Notes under the pieces: model-generated
What the model was told of the DNA's origin: nothing
Database searches by the model: none
What the model saw: the letters and a program-made list of their open reading frames with translations, nothing else
Shown: one piece after another, positions 10,916 through 38,618 of the stretch
Layout of the letters: each line of letters opens with the position of its first letter
Position numbering within the stretch: the stretch's first letter is position 1
Program-made: the position numbers and the translations under genes
Source of the DNA: Enchytraeus crypticus
Taxonomy: Eukaryota > Annelida > Clitellata > Enchytraeida > Enchytraeidae
NCBI GenBank assembly: GCA_905160935.1
Contig: CAJHZI010000202.1
Span: 104,501-168,500 of the forward strand
DNA: 64,000 bases
Direction: 5' to 3'

Positions 10916-11460
10916 GTATGGCTCCCTACTTATACTAATATTTAATAATATAATGAGCCAGTTCTATCTGTCTTTCTGAAGTAACGCTGAGCGTTGTTAC
11001 GTCATATTTAATATTCCAAATTCGTATTAGGAATATTTAATTTAATTTAATATATATATTATTTAATATTTTAGATATTGATATATTGAGAGTCGTATAC
11101 TACTGTAGTAGTACGTCACCTTAGGATTGACAGGTTAGAGTACAAATCTAGATTCAGTTAAAAATTACCAGTTATCTCAGACATGTACATTCTAGCACAC
11201 GTGGACATTCCAGTAGATTTTTGTACAGAGAGTACATTAAATATGCAATACATAAAAATAGACGTTACGCTGAAATGTATGGCAACATTTTGTAAATGAA
11301 ACAAATATATGCTCAATACAACACCATAAAGATTTGTCGTCGGGTTACTATCCCTAGGGTGATGTCAGGGACGTCTTAAATAGGCCATACAATAACCCAC
11401 AAAACAGAAAAAGGAATACTTCACTCTCAAATGTACGAAAAAGCTCGCAAAGCTATTGTT

Positions 11461-11544
11461 AACCTCAGTTTTTCTCTTTAAAGCGATGTCATGAAAGTCG
11501 AGCCAAAGATTTGAACTCCGCACATACTAATCCGCGGTAGAATA
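11461..11544 (-). mobile_element. S1 SINE fragment
   Basis: AAAGCGATGTCATGAAAGTC, GATTTGAACTCCGCACATAC, TAATCCGCGG retain the S1 order. In the gene A intron before exon 12. Confidence 0.55.
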
Positions 11545-11709
11545 AGAACATAAATTTATATTCTATATGTTTAATTGATAGAGACATCAATGGTTTTATT
11601 ATATTGCTTATTTGGTTTTTCTGAAACTTAGTGTTTATTTCGGTCAACAAATAGGCAAAATCTGTGATGTTTAGTCTAGTCTAGATTTCTACTGTATACG
11701 CTTATTCAG

Positions 11710-11883
11710 ATCGTCACTGCACTCCTCCACCTGTGGTGCTGAACGCTACTGCTTGTATGGACGCCGACAGACGCACAGCTTTACTCGTGTGTGACGAGGG
11801 TCACAGGTTTCCTGGAGGTCATCGATCTCTAGAGGTCACGTGTCTACTGGACAACAGCTGGACTCGTGTAAACCATTGCTCAG
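11710..11883 (+). CDS. Gene A exon 12: CCP module 3
   Basis: 58 codons with HCTPPPVVLNATA, LLVCDEGHRFPGG, VTC, SW and a final HCS, a textbook CCP. Nearly identical to B and C. The main amino-acid change is A-C-M in place of A-R-M, which adds a fifth cysteine in this copy only. Confidence 0.9.
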
Positions 11884-12302
11884 GTTGATATTCTGATATT
11901 ATTCTGTACATATTCGTACGCTGTCTTCAATTTCTTTGTGTAAAGAGCACTGCTTATGTCCAGAAATTTATCACTTCACTATTTACTATGCCTTATCAAT
12001 GCCTTATACAAATATCCTATTGCTAAGAAAATATTGCTTCCGAGGTGAAATTTCGTTGCCTTCGTCTGGTCTTGCTTGATCGGATCTTACGACGCATTCA
12101 GTTCGTGGTTGGTCAACGCTTTAGTACCTCTGACGCAACACGGGAAACGCCTGAAAAACTTGCATTCAGAAGGCATATTCAGATTTTAATAAAACCCCGT
12201 CACAGTATTGCAATGGTACTACAAGAGGAGATTGTTGAAAAGATTTAACTGACTTAAAGACAATAAAAATTAATTTTTAAATATAAGATCATTTATTAAC
12301 AG

Positions 12303-12521
12303 AAATTTACTGCGAGGCGCTTGACCTTCCGCCTAACTCCACGGCTGATTCATATATGACGTCATATCTCTCGATTGCTGACGTCACCTGCCTCCCTGGA
12401 TACAAGTTTGTAAACAGTAGCATGACGTCATCGCTGACGTCATCACTAGCCGTACAGTGTTTGGATACTGTTTACAACAGTACGAGTCTCTACTGGAATC
12501 AGTCCGTACCAGAGTGCGTAG
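12303..12521 (+). CDS. Gene A exon 13: CCP module 4
   Basis: 73 codons with IYCEALDLPPNST, VTCLPGYKF, VQC, YWNQSVPEC. Very close to gene C, less close to B. The DNA contains short TGACGTCA-type runs encoding the Met-Thr-Ser-Ser stretch. Confidence 0.9.
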
Positions 12522-13141
12522 GTATTGTGACATTATTGAATAAAACTGTGAAACAAACAAATTAATAGATGAATATCTAAAAAAATTATATAAATAATTG
12601 TACACATATAATTAATCAAATAAATAGATACCTAATTAAGTTTAAAAATCTAGGCAGGCTACAACTTAAGCGTCTTCAAACCAAAAAGGATTTCTGAGAG
12701 ACGCACCTTGTTCATCTTGGACATGAACCAGAGGTTTACAGTTACATGTAATTATGTCATTGGAATCTAGGGCATCAAACCAATAATTCAAATGTGATGT
12801 CAACCTGAAATAGAGATGATTCGACGATTTTTTGTATGACCCATCCTGAAATAACACCCGGTGCGACTTATGATTTTATTGAGAGAGAGGGAGAGAGAAA
12901 GAGAGAAAGAGAAAGATGCGAAATTAGAAGTTACGGCGCAACCATTAATTACTAATTCTTTTCTGTGTTGTCTAATTTTCGTGTTTTTGTTTATATCTAT
13001 ATGCTTGAGTTTACGTTTGCGTGTGTTTATATTTTTCCGCTTATTTTCTGTGTTCGTGTTTATGTTTCTCTATTTGTGTTTCTTTCTTTGTGTTTATACT
13101 TTTGCGTCTGCGTCTTGGTAATATTTGGTTTCCAACTGCAG

Positions 13142-13363
13142 AGTTTTACTGCAGCCCGCCTGTCGCTATCGCCTGGGCGAGCCTGAAGGCGCTGACGCAG
13201 CCCGTGACACGCGCAGAGCCGAGCGGCGCGGCGCTGTACGCGGCGGGATCGCTGTTTGTCTACTCGTGTCTCGATGAGAGAAGATTTGATGATGGACAGA
13301 AGAGTAAACTGATCAAATGTATCGATGAGGATCTCTGGTCTGATATAAGCATGACCTGTGAAT
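13142..13363 (+). CDS. Gene A exon 14: CCP module 5
   Basis: 74 codons with FYC, FVYSCLDERRFDDGQ, LIKC, LW and MTCE. From QPVTRAEPSG (about 13198) to the donor the sequence is almost the same in all three genes and is much richer in GC than its surroundings; the first 19 codons vary. Confidence 0.9.
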
Positions 13364-13912
13364 GTACGTATCAGCAATCAAACAGTCAGTTAATAAATGC
13401 ACCAATAAGTCTATCTATCAGTGAGTCAATCAATCAATCCAATTAATGATCAATCAAGCAAGCTACAAATCTAAGTAGAACATCAATCAATTCTTTTGGG
13501 ACTTTCATTGTGTACATTACTTAACCTCTTAGTATTTGACCGACAAGAAAATACACGTATATTCAAACAAATCTTAAACTGTGAACTTTCTGACCATATA
13601 TTCAATTTGTTCCTCTAGTAAGCTGCGAGCTTGTTTCTAACCTGCAATTCATTATATACTACAAATGCGTTTCTTGTTTAATTAAATGCATGTACTGTAC
13701 ATTAACATGCATGCGTCCACGCAGGCATGTGTTTCCATTCCTGCAATTTATTGCCATTATTTGTCAGTATGGCAAAACATTTTGAATATTGATATACATT
13801 ACTTCAGGATATGAGTATTGTAAATGTATCTTAAATAATTAATTTTTATATTAGTAGTATTTTTGTTTAGACTAATAAAAAAATTATTACTTATTTATAA
13901 TAAATATTACAG

Positions 13913-14125
13913 ATAATCGATGCCCACCACCTATTCCTATGCCATTTTGCTCGATATCGGAAATGACTGGATCAGGAGATAAGTTGATGGCATGTAACGG
14001 AAGTCAAATCAACTACACTTGTGACGCTGGCTACTGGTTCAAATCTCAACAGAATCAACATGATCTGTGGATGATAACAACCTGTCATGAGCGAGAGTGG
14101 TTGCCTCCTGTGCCAGATTGTGAAG
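13913..14125 (+). CDS. Gene A exon 15: CCP module 6
   Basis: 71 codons with RCPPP, INYTCDAGYWFKSQ, ITTC, EWLPPVPDCE. It has two cysteines beyond the usual four (PFC and MAC), absent from B and C, which could form an extra disulfide. Confidence 0.9.
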
Positions 14126-14472
14126 GTTTGAATTCGTGTTCAATAATAATAGGAATAACGATTTTTTATAGTAGCCATGGAGTGATGGAAAAAAATGAGA
14201 AAACTATAAAATCAAAATCTAAGGCAGGAAACGCTACGTAGCCCGTGCGGCCTGCAGTACGCCATTGTAACATATGCAATTTATCGTATCAATTCGGACT
14301 ACATGATAAATATTACCGCTATGTTTATAGTTCTGATCACATTGCTTGCTTATACGTATATATATACATGTGTATTAGCTGTATATTTAAGTTTTGGTTC
14401 CCAAAGTATGGAGCAAACTGAGTGATTATTTAACAAAATTGACCCACAGTGTATCGTAATGTTACATTACAG

Positions 14473-14667
14473 TGGTCTACTGTCCCAGGATAACTCATCC
14501 AATGTTGGATCTGTATAATGTGCCCACTACACACTGCAACTCTTCGACCAGCGCCTACTGTGTCCCAGGTTATGAGCTGACCCTGAATGCTGTCAAGCTT
14601 AGCAACCAGTTTGCAGATATTATCTGTGATAAGCGGGGAGTCTGGGCACCAAATGTCTCATGTGCTC
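14473..14667 (+). CDS. Gene A exon 16: CCP module 7
   Basis: 65 codons with VYCPR, AYCVPGYEL, IICDKRGVWAPN and VSC. A fifth cysteine (THC) is unique to this copy. Length and phase match B and C exactly. Confidence 0.88.
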
Positions 14668-14737
14668 GTAAGCTGAAATTCTCATTGGCTCAAACTAAGG
14701 ACTAACCTAGTTACTCATTCTATTGCTAGTGCTCTGA

Positions 14738-14960
14738 GAAGCTGTATATGAGACTTAGTCTCTTTTCACTCTCCGTTAAGATCACACCATAGATTAGCAA
14801 GTTATTCTCTTCTCAGAAGGCTATGCTTTTTTATATCCAATGCAGAGTATGGCTTGGGAAATCAAGTCGTCTGAGATGGTTTTCCAATGCTTCCCTAACT
14901 ATTTGCTTTGGCGCATCGTACGACCCTTACAGTTAGCGGTTAGTCTATTCTTCAGTGTCC
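14738..14960 (+). repeat. R3 repeat, diverged
   Basis: CACTCTCCGTTAAGATCACA, TTAGCAAGTTATTCTCTTCT, TTTTCCAATGCTTCCCTAAC match R3 in order. Between gene A exons 16 and 17. Confidence 0.45.
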
Positions 14961-15129
14961 CGGACACTTCTGAAAATGAATTTAGCTGCTATTTAAAATT
15001 CATTTTTATATTCTTAGGCAATTTACGCTGAAAAATTTTCAACATACTTAGAGACTTTCTTGTTCCTTATTGTGCTTTCTCTTCAGTCTATGCTTCTTAA
15101 AGTACCTTCTAATGATATTCAATTGCCGC

Positions 15130-15296
15130 CACTGATGACACTCAACTGATGACACTTATTACACTGAACCGATGAAACTGATGGCACTTAACTGCTGACA
15201 CGGATGACACTAAACGTCGGACATAGATGACAATCAACTTCTGACTCTGATGATACTCAACTGATGACACTGATGGCAATCAACTGCTGACGGTGA
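15130..15296 (+). repeat. Degenerate ACTGATGACACT repeat
   Basis: Loose 12-15-base units such as CAACTGATGACACTGATGAC. Immediately upstream of gene A exon 17. Confidence 0.65.
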
Positions 15297-15326
15297 TGCT
15301 AATATGCTTGCATTTTATTTGTCCAG

Positions 15327-15584
15327 CAATTAAGTGTGGGTCATTCCAAGCAATGAAGTTTTTGAAGATTGCGAAGCTCTTGGACTCTACAGCTTTAGGA
15401 TACATTCCGGTTCTCACTGACAGCAGCATGGTTGACGGCGACACTGAGACGGAATCGGTGGTGGGCACAGAACTGACCTTCGTCTGTCCACAGGGTTATC
15501 AGTTCTCCGCAGAGTGTTTCACCAGAACCGTGACGTGTGGTGTCAATGGGAAATGGTCACCAGATTTCATGGAGGACTGTCATA
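15327..15584 (+). CDS. Gene A exon 17: CCP module 8
   Basis: 86 codons, longer than a standard CCP because of an insertion between the first and second cysteines. Visible: IKCGS, GTELTFVCPQGYQFS, VTCGVNGKWSP, EDC, plus an extra AEC cysteine. The insert length differs between genes (86, 88, 101 codons). Confidence 0.88.
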
Positions 15585-16152
15585 GTATGTGGAAATTACA
15601 GTTTTAAATGAATATTATTTATACCTGTCTTCTAACTCATTTGTAGCCTTGTTATCCGAGTCTTCTGTATTCTTTCAACTTTTTAGTCTACTTAATGAAC
15701 TTCTTGAAATATCGGTAAAATTTTAATATTTGGGCTGCAACTACTGCAGTGGCAAAATAAGAAAGAGAGGGTGAAGACACCATGTAAAATTTCTCCCCAC
15801 GACCAAAGATGAAAAGTAAAATTTCTATTAATCCTAAAATATACACGTAGTTTAAAAAAATGTTTAAAGTGTGCGACTCGTCAAAAGTTCCCTCTCATGA
15901 TTCTAATTCCCTCAGTGCCTCAGTGATTAATAATTGGCTATGCCACTAATTCACCGTCCTACATTTGTTTGTCTCATTTTTTATCTATGCACGTATACTA
16001 TCTTGTCTTGCTATCTGTTTCTGATGGCCTTCATTATCGAGATTTATCTCGCAGCTGTTTAGATAACAATCTACTTTACTGTATTCAGTTTGTCTTGTAA
16101 AATAAGAAATTGACCCTTGATTTCCAATTTGAAATTGATTACATTCAATCAG

Positions 16153-16338
16153 TCGCCAGATGTCCACCATTGCTGACTCAAGTTGTTAACACGACATCTA
16201 CAGAGGCAGGTACAGCTGTTAACTGCAGTTGCGCAGCTGAGCAGAGTTTTGAACAGACCGCTGCTGGAAGTGTATTGTACATAGAAGCAGTATGTGATCC
16301 GTATGGGAGATGGCATCCATCTATACCTGATTGTAAAG
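16153..16338 (+). CDS. Gene A exon 18: CCP module 9
   Basis: 62 codons with ARCPPLLTQVVNTT, VNCSCAAEQ, VCDPYGRWHPSIPDC. The C-S-C pair is shared by all three genes, giving five cysteines. This is the membrane-proximal module. Confidence 0.9.
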
Positions 16339-17115
16339 GTCAGTTAGGTAATTAATTCATCTTTGTATGGTATACACTTTATTTCAATTATTGAACAGCG
16401 CAAAAGACTAAAGTATGATCAGACCATCCGCTATGGGGAATGGCCGGTTGAATGAGTTAACCATTAACTAAACTTATTCACTTGTTTTAATTATGTAATG
16501 AAGATAAGCAAACTGATTATAATCAAATAACCAAACGAATTAAGTTCGAAATATGGTAATAAGAAGAAAGAAAACCATTGAAAATATTTTTAAAGTATTC
16601 AATAAGTATCGGTATTCAATAAGTTCATTGAGCTACCTGAGGCATTTTTGTTTTCCAAAGCGGATCCCACATCAAAGTACCTGTACGAACAAACTATATG
16701 TGCCCTACATGTAATGCAAAGAGAAATTAAGCAAACGCTGTGAATTATAGCATGAACTCGTTAGAAAACCTTATCAATGGCCTAGGTATATTTTAAATAT
16801 TTGACGAAATATACCTATGCGGATCGCATTTGCTAGAACTCAGAATTTTCCGAGACGGAATAAATTATGTCGTTTAAAATTATAATTATTGTGTACTTAA
16901 ATTTATTTGCATTTTAAAATGATAAAATATTACTTTAAAATTGTACATTTAAACAAAGCTTTAGTATATTTTTGCAACATTCATCTATAAATCATCATCA
17001 CGCATTTTTAATTCCTTTCTGCCGCTCCTTAAATTAAAAAAACAAATCTTATTTATTATTACTTTAATTAATTATAAAATTTTATTAACAGCTTCTATGT
17101 TTCCAACTCTTTCAG

Positions 17116-17330
17116 CTAAGAAGCAGATAAAGTTTGTGGAATTGAGTATACAGGAAGCACATAGAGCGGCTCTCATCTCATTGGTGCCCATACTCTTCTT
17201 GATCATACCCCTGCTGGGCATGCTGGTGTTAGACGCGCCTAGTTATTTTCTACAATTCACCAGAGGGCGGCGCCTTAGATTCCGTCGGCCTAGAACAAAA
17301 GGCCGCAGAAATTCGCGCTTAAGAACTTAA
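17116..17330 (+). CDS. Gene A exon 19: transmembrane segment and basic tail
   Basis: Starts after CTCTTTCAG, which aligns it residue by residue with B and C; an upstream in-frame acceptor at 17090-17091 would add 8 codons. Hydrophobic span AALISLVPILFLIIPLLGML, then a tail with many Arg (TRGRRLRFRRPRTKGRR) and stop. No tyrosine signalling motif is visible. Confidence 0.8.
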
Positions 17331-18377
17331 ATTACTATTTCATTAAAATCAACTGAAAGTTGCCTAACTTAAACTTATAATAGAGAGAACTTAAAAATAA
17401 TTTTTATTTAGAGTACGAAGAAGTGAAAATAACTGAAAGTTCTAGTTGCAAAAATTGAAAATAATTTAAATTTAGGTCTACTACAGCAGAGAACTGAGAT
17501 AATCTATAGTTACGATAGCGACAAATGAATATAACTCATGTTTATAGTGTATAATTTCGGTGAAATAGGTAGTTTATTATGATAAGTATAACAGCTGTGC
17601 AATAATTGAGCATATTTTGAATGACAGAAGTTAACTAGTTGATGTGATACTAAACCAAAAATGAAAATTCCTCGAAAGAAATTAAACGATGTAGGCCTAT
17701 ACACGCAAGTGTGGATGGGAATTGACAGCCCGTAAATTATTCACAATATTTCGAAGTATCTCTTTTTACTGTGAAATAATTGATATAGAACACAAGGAAA
17801 TAAAATATCTACTTTCCTTTAGAATATTTGGACGATTTAGATTCGTCTTTGTTAAATCAATATCAGTAGAAGATTACCCGAACGTATATTCTGCTTGTTT
17901 AAGCCTAACTGTTTGAATTAGCAACGACGTCTAGATCATTTCTATTTTACTGTTGTCATAGACATCCGTTTCTATAACCCGCGACATACAGTGTATACTT
18001 GAAGAAGTAAAATTTTCTACGCATAATTACTTCGTATACAGTTAGGCTACATGAGTCGTATGTTTCTGTGAAGGATAGCATAGGGAAACAACACTGTAAC
18101 ATACTGTAGACGCTATTTTTTAGAGAATATGGAGAATACTCTAGCCAAAAGTATTGCCGTAATCAAAGGCTTTAGGTATTAAAATGGTAGACATTTTGTT
18201 ATTATATCAGCGTAATTATTGATCAAAGGTGTGCTCGTATTAGAGCGAAATAAATAGTTCTGCCTTGTTGCAGGCTATGACTAAATGCTCCTCTGCAGAC
18301 AATCGACAATACTGACAAATGCACCTACAAAATATAAAAAGACACACGAACTCTACTTTACATTCTACATTGTAAAG
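17331..18377. other. Intergenic spacer after gene A
   Basis: AT-rich. The short open frames have no recognisable motif. ATTAAA at 17342-17347 could serve as a poly(A) signal. Nothing else seen before the compound microsatellite. Confidence 0.5.
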
Positions 18378-18383
18378 GTGATT

Positions 18384-18418
<35 letters not shown>

Positions 18419-18530
18419 AATAATAGTGATAAGAATAATAATAACGAAATGGACTCAAAACTATATGAAGAATTTCATGAAATATGACATGAAGATTACG
18501 CTTGACGAAAATTATAGTAATAATAATAAC

Positions 18531-18561
<31 letters not shown>

Positions 18562-18715
18562 GTAATAGTAATGATAATGATAATGATAACGATAATGATA
18601 ACGATAATGATAATAATAATGATAACGATAACGATAATAATAATGATAACGATAATTTGATAATAATAGTAATAATATTTAAAGTGATAATAATACTTAT
18701 AATAACTATAAAGAT
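18378..18715 (+). repeat. ATG, AAT and GATAAC compound microsatellite
   Basis: ATG triplets (18383-18417), then AAT and AATGATAACGAT-type repeats to about 18715. Between genes A and B. Confidence 0.95.
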
Positions 18716-18939
18716 TTAACGTCCATTGCCTCACCCAAGGATGTCAGGTACGTAGAAGATGTCGGAAAGGGGAAACTATTTGAGAATTGTAACTTCACGA
18801 GTGCTAAAGGATACTTTAAGATTATATTAAGGAGTAGCTTTTGCTTCAGTTTATATAATTAAACCTTAAAAATCAGTCTTTCTTATATTCTTTAAATCGG
18901 CCTGTTAAAGAGGACACATATTCGGCCTGTATGATATGT

Positions 18940-19339
18940 GATTAACATGCTAATATAACTGATAAATATGTGTATATAAGATATCTGATAAACATGTGTA
19001 TATAACTGATAAACATGTGTTTATAAGATATCTGATAAACATGTGTTTATAACTGATAAACATGTGTTTATAACTGATAAACATGTGTTTATAAGATATT
19101 TGATAAACATGTGTTTATAAGATATCTGATAAACATGTGTTTATAACTGATAAACATGTGTTTATAAGATATCTGATAAACATGTGTTTATAAGATATCT
19201 GATAAACATGTGTTTGTAACTGATAAACATGTGTTTATAAGATATCTGATAAACATGTGTTTATAAGATATCTGATAAACATGTGTTTATAAGATATCTG
19301 ATAAACATGTGTTTATAAGATATCTGATTAGCATGTGTA
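18940..19339 (+). repeat. Minisatellite of 21/26-base units upstream of gene B
   Basis: About 16 units, long form GATAAACATGTGTTTATA plus AGATATCT and short form GATAAACATGTGTTTATA plus ACT, in mixed order. Each full unit holds ATAAACA and its reverse complement TGTTTAT separated by TG, which also forms a CATGTG E-box. TAAACA is the forkhead core. The array ends 45 bases before the gene B start codon. Promoter activity is inference. Confidence 0.9.
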
Positions 19340-19384
19340 CATAATAAACATATGTTTTGAAAGCTCTCCTACTCAATCGACATC

Positions 19385-35902
<16,518 letters not shown>

Positions 35903-36297
35903 AATCAATTTATGTAAACAGCTGGAAGAGTAATATAGATCTTCTGCAAGACTTGAATTCCGTAGCGATCAACTGAGAGACAAATCAATCGTTCACAGGC
36001 TGTGATTTAGAACACTCTGGGAGAATCCAGAGAAGAAATATGATTTTAAATTTTTATTGGACGAAACATTTTGCGCCAAAACTACGCTTGAGCGAAAATT
36101 AGATAAAAAATATGTCGATAATTTGTCATTGTGTTTTTGGGACGCAATTATTATAGCAGTGTGGGCTTAAATTAGAGACCGTGTTGAGCAAAAAGAACGT
36201 AGGATATTGAAACCCGTCAGGTACAGATTTTATAGCGTAGTTAACCATAAAATTTTAAAGTTTATCAAAGAGAATCTTGTCCTACAATTCCAAACAC

Positions 36298-36303
36298 AAT
36301 AAA
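36298..36303 (+). promoter_or_regulatory. Possible poly(A) signal of gene B
   Basis: AATAAA about 395 bases after the stop codon of gene B. The motif is common in AT-rich DNA, so support is weak. Confidence 0.3.
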
Positions 36304-36404
36304 AAATTGATTACGTGCGCAATGCGCTGCATTGCACACTTTAAGTGATTGTATAGAGAACCTTAATCATAATTTACTAGCACAGGCTTTGCAAAATAAA
36401 ATAG

Positions 36405-36715
36405 ATATTGAGAGATTGAGTATAGGGCCAAAGATAGGCAGTCGAAAAATGCTATACGAAATAGGAAACAAAATAGGAAGGACATTTGGATAGAGCACAC
36501 TCTAATGGGAGATAATTTACTAATAGGGGTCATGGAAGGTAGAATGGAACGAAAGAAAACCTGAGGCAGACCGAGATTAGGAAAGTTAGACTATTTAAAA
36601 TCCACTCATATGTAGACATTAAGAGTAAAACGAAACATAGAGATGAATGGAGGTGTTATATGCTATGGACCTGCCAGTAGGTAGTGCACTAAGCGAGAGA
36701 GAGAGAGAGAAAGAA
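36405..36715 (+). mobile_element. L1x 3' fragment ending in GA repeat
   Basis: Plus-strand degraded copy: GGTAGAATGGAACGAAAGAA, CCGAGATTAGGAAAGTTAGA, then TATGGACCTGCCAGTAGGTA, GTGCACTAAGCGAGAGAG and a GA microsatellite. Downstream of gene B. Confidence 0.6.
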
Positions 36716-36741
36716 AGAGAGAAAGTTGAATACGTGTTTGT

Positions 36742-37035
36742 TGCAATTTTGGTTTATCATGGTAAAGCTCTCAATAATGTTCTGAAAAGTGGCTGCTCCA
36801 AGGTACATAATCCGTACTAAGAGGCTGCTTTTTCGATCCAAATAGAGCTCTCCACAGATGAACCAGTTAATCCCCTCAGGAAACTAGGCTTTATCCTTAC
36901 ATTTTGTAGCATTTAATATGGGAAACAATACGGCTTAATTCTGAGGTGATTTCCTGCTGCTTTCCTCAATTTTTGCTTTGTCGCCTCTTAGGACACGAGT
37001 AATTAACGGTGGTCTATTCTTCAGTGTCCCGGACA
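36742..37035 (+). repeat. R3 repeat, diverged
   Basis: GGCTGCTCCAAGGTACATAA, ATGAACCAGTTAATCCCCTC, GAGGTGATTTCCTGCTGCTT, GTCGCCTCTTAGGACACGAG follow the R3 order. Downstream of gene B. Confidence 0.6.
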
Positions 37036-37635
37036 TAAAACTAGAAAAACGCGCTAATTTCATCATTTTAATTCAGACATTGAAACAGTCCAGATACATA
37101 CCACAGAAAAAATATTACATAGAATTTAACATCCGCTACAAATACAGAGATCAATGGCAGATACCCTTCTAAATAGCACTTCCAATAGAATAAAATCGGT
37201 GAGTAAAGAACGCATAGCACCATTTAATTCTTAATGCATCTAGTCTTTTGCGACTATTCCTATCTGAATGGGGACTGTATATTTTCCAGTCTCGCTTTTT
37301 TCGCTTTCACTTCGGTAAACATAGTGGAAATTAAAAACTTCTAGGTCTTAAAACACAAGTCGATTGGAATTTAAGTAGACAAACTATAAATTAGTAACTC
37401 GGAATTGCAATACCGAGGCATTTTTTTAAATTCTGAGGCATTGTCCCACTATTGTCCCGTAAGTGTGTAGCTTTTTCCTTTTGTTAATTTTGTGTTTCAA
37501 TTGTTAACATTTTACCCTTTGCAATTTAACCTTCTTTCAGAATGCTAATAATTTAATGTTTACAAAAATGACCTATTGAACCTAGCGAAATACTGTTGTT
37601 CTCTTTTAAGCTTTCTACTAACACGCGATAATATA

Positions 37636-37870
37636 GTGAAAGTAAAATGTTCAACTAAGTTTATATCTATCACTCTAAATACCATATTTTTAAACCGTTA
37701 GGCAATTTAATCCAGTTTCCGTGTAACCAGTCCGGTGAATGTCCGAGATTTTACTCTCAGATCAGCGCGGCTGGGAATCGAACCCACGAGGGTTCCATTC
37801 ACCTCAGGATCTGTCGTTCTAAATTCATGACGTTATCCTACGACTCTAACCAGTAGGCTATTGAGATTCT
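37636..37870 (-). mobile_element. S2 SINE, near full length
   Basis: TAGTGAAAGTAAAATGTTCA, TTTAAACCGTTAGGCAATTT, GGCTGGGAATCGAACCCACG, CACCTCAGGATCTGTCGTTC, GTAGGCTATTGAGATTCT. Between genes B and C. Confidence 0.8.
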
Positions 37871-38545
37871 GCATACTTCATACATGTTCGTATTACGAAA
37901 TAATGTATTTTTATTCTGATATTTTTTCTTGGTCAGAAATAGAAGTAGCGCAACAACTCAATATTATGTAGTTTATAAGTCCACTCGAACGGGCAGAGGA
38001 TGAGTTTCTAGGTCAAATGTTGCATGACAATTTATGTAAGCAATTATAGAACCCGATCTTCCTTTGACATAAATAAACACGTGCGTCATAATTTCTAAAA
38101 TTACAGCCTCATTATCGCAGCAATCCTAATTGATAAGATCGTTCAATGCATGAGTTTCTTTTAGGGAAATAGCATTCGATAATTCAGCACTTAACGCTAC
38201 ACTGTTATCGTAATCCGAAACCTTCCAAACGATAGGTAAATCGAATTTCTTTAGACACACAAAATCTTTTCGCTTGTCTCGAAAAGGCTTTTGTATTTCT
38301 ACCAGACTATTGAGAGATTAGACAGTTTTTGATTTTATTAGAGAATTCGCCGGCTCATATGACATTGTATTCTATTTCTTTAATCACGACTATTCTTATA
38401 CCATTTCTAAAGAAAATACTAATTTCCAACCATCGATATCATTATGATCATTTCAGGTTCCTGATATAATTCAAATCTGATAGTCCGCGGAAAAGGAAAA
38501 CTAAGAACTAGTCTTGACTATAACAACTAGTCGTCTTTTTGAGTT

Positions 38546-38618
38546 GAAGCGGTAACTTGATAGGTTAGGAGCCCGCTTACAGACCAATAGGCTCACGGTT
38601 CAAATCCAGTGCTCGCCT
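38546..38618 (+). mobile_element. tRNA-like SINE relative
   Basis: GTAACTTGATAGGTTAGGAG, CACGGTTCAAATCCAGTGCT and CTCGCC resemble a tRNA-like head with a B box. It does not fold cleanly enough for me to call a tRNA gene. Between genes B and C. Confidence 0.35.

Larger units (their letters stand above)
284..17330 (+). pseudogene. Gene A: FAMeT-FAMeT-mucin-9xCCP membrane protein, disrupted copy
   Basis: First of three tandem paralogues. Exons found: 284-341, 793-825, 1600-1801, 2596-2835, 3734-3769, (6 not found), 6022-6244, 7725-8005, 8544-9101, 9930-10127, 10709-10915, 11710-11883, 12303-12521, 13142-13363, 13913-14125, 14473-14667, 15327-15584, 16153-16338, 17116-17330. All have AG/GT borders and phases matching genes B and C. 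Two lesions are visible: exon 4 lacks 5 bases near 2729-2735 relative to B and C and loses frame, and exon 11 has an in-frame TAA at 10810-10812. Everything else remains open, so decay is recent. Alternatives: transcripts skipping exons 3+4 and 11 (both skips keep frame), or assembly errors. Without the lesions the product would be a type I surface protein of about 1240 residues. Role unknown; pattern recognition or adhesion is inferred from the domains. Confidence 0.7.

Noticed and set aside
12045..12248. 67-codon frame between gene A exons 12 and 13
   Set aside because: Intronic, no homologue in the matching introns of B and C, no recognisable domain.
17092..17115. Upstream acceptor for gene A exon 19
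   Set aside because: In frame, but the acceptor at 17114-17115 gives residue-by-residue alignment with B and C, so the shorter exon was preferred.
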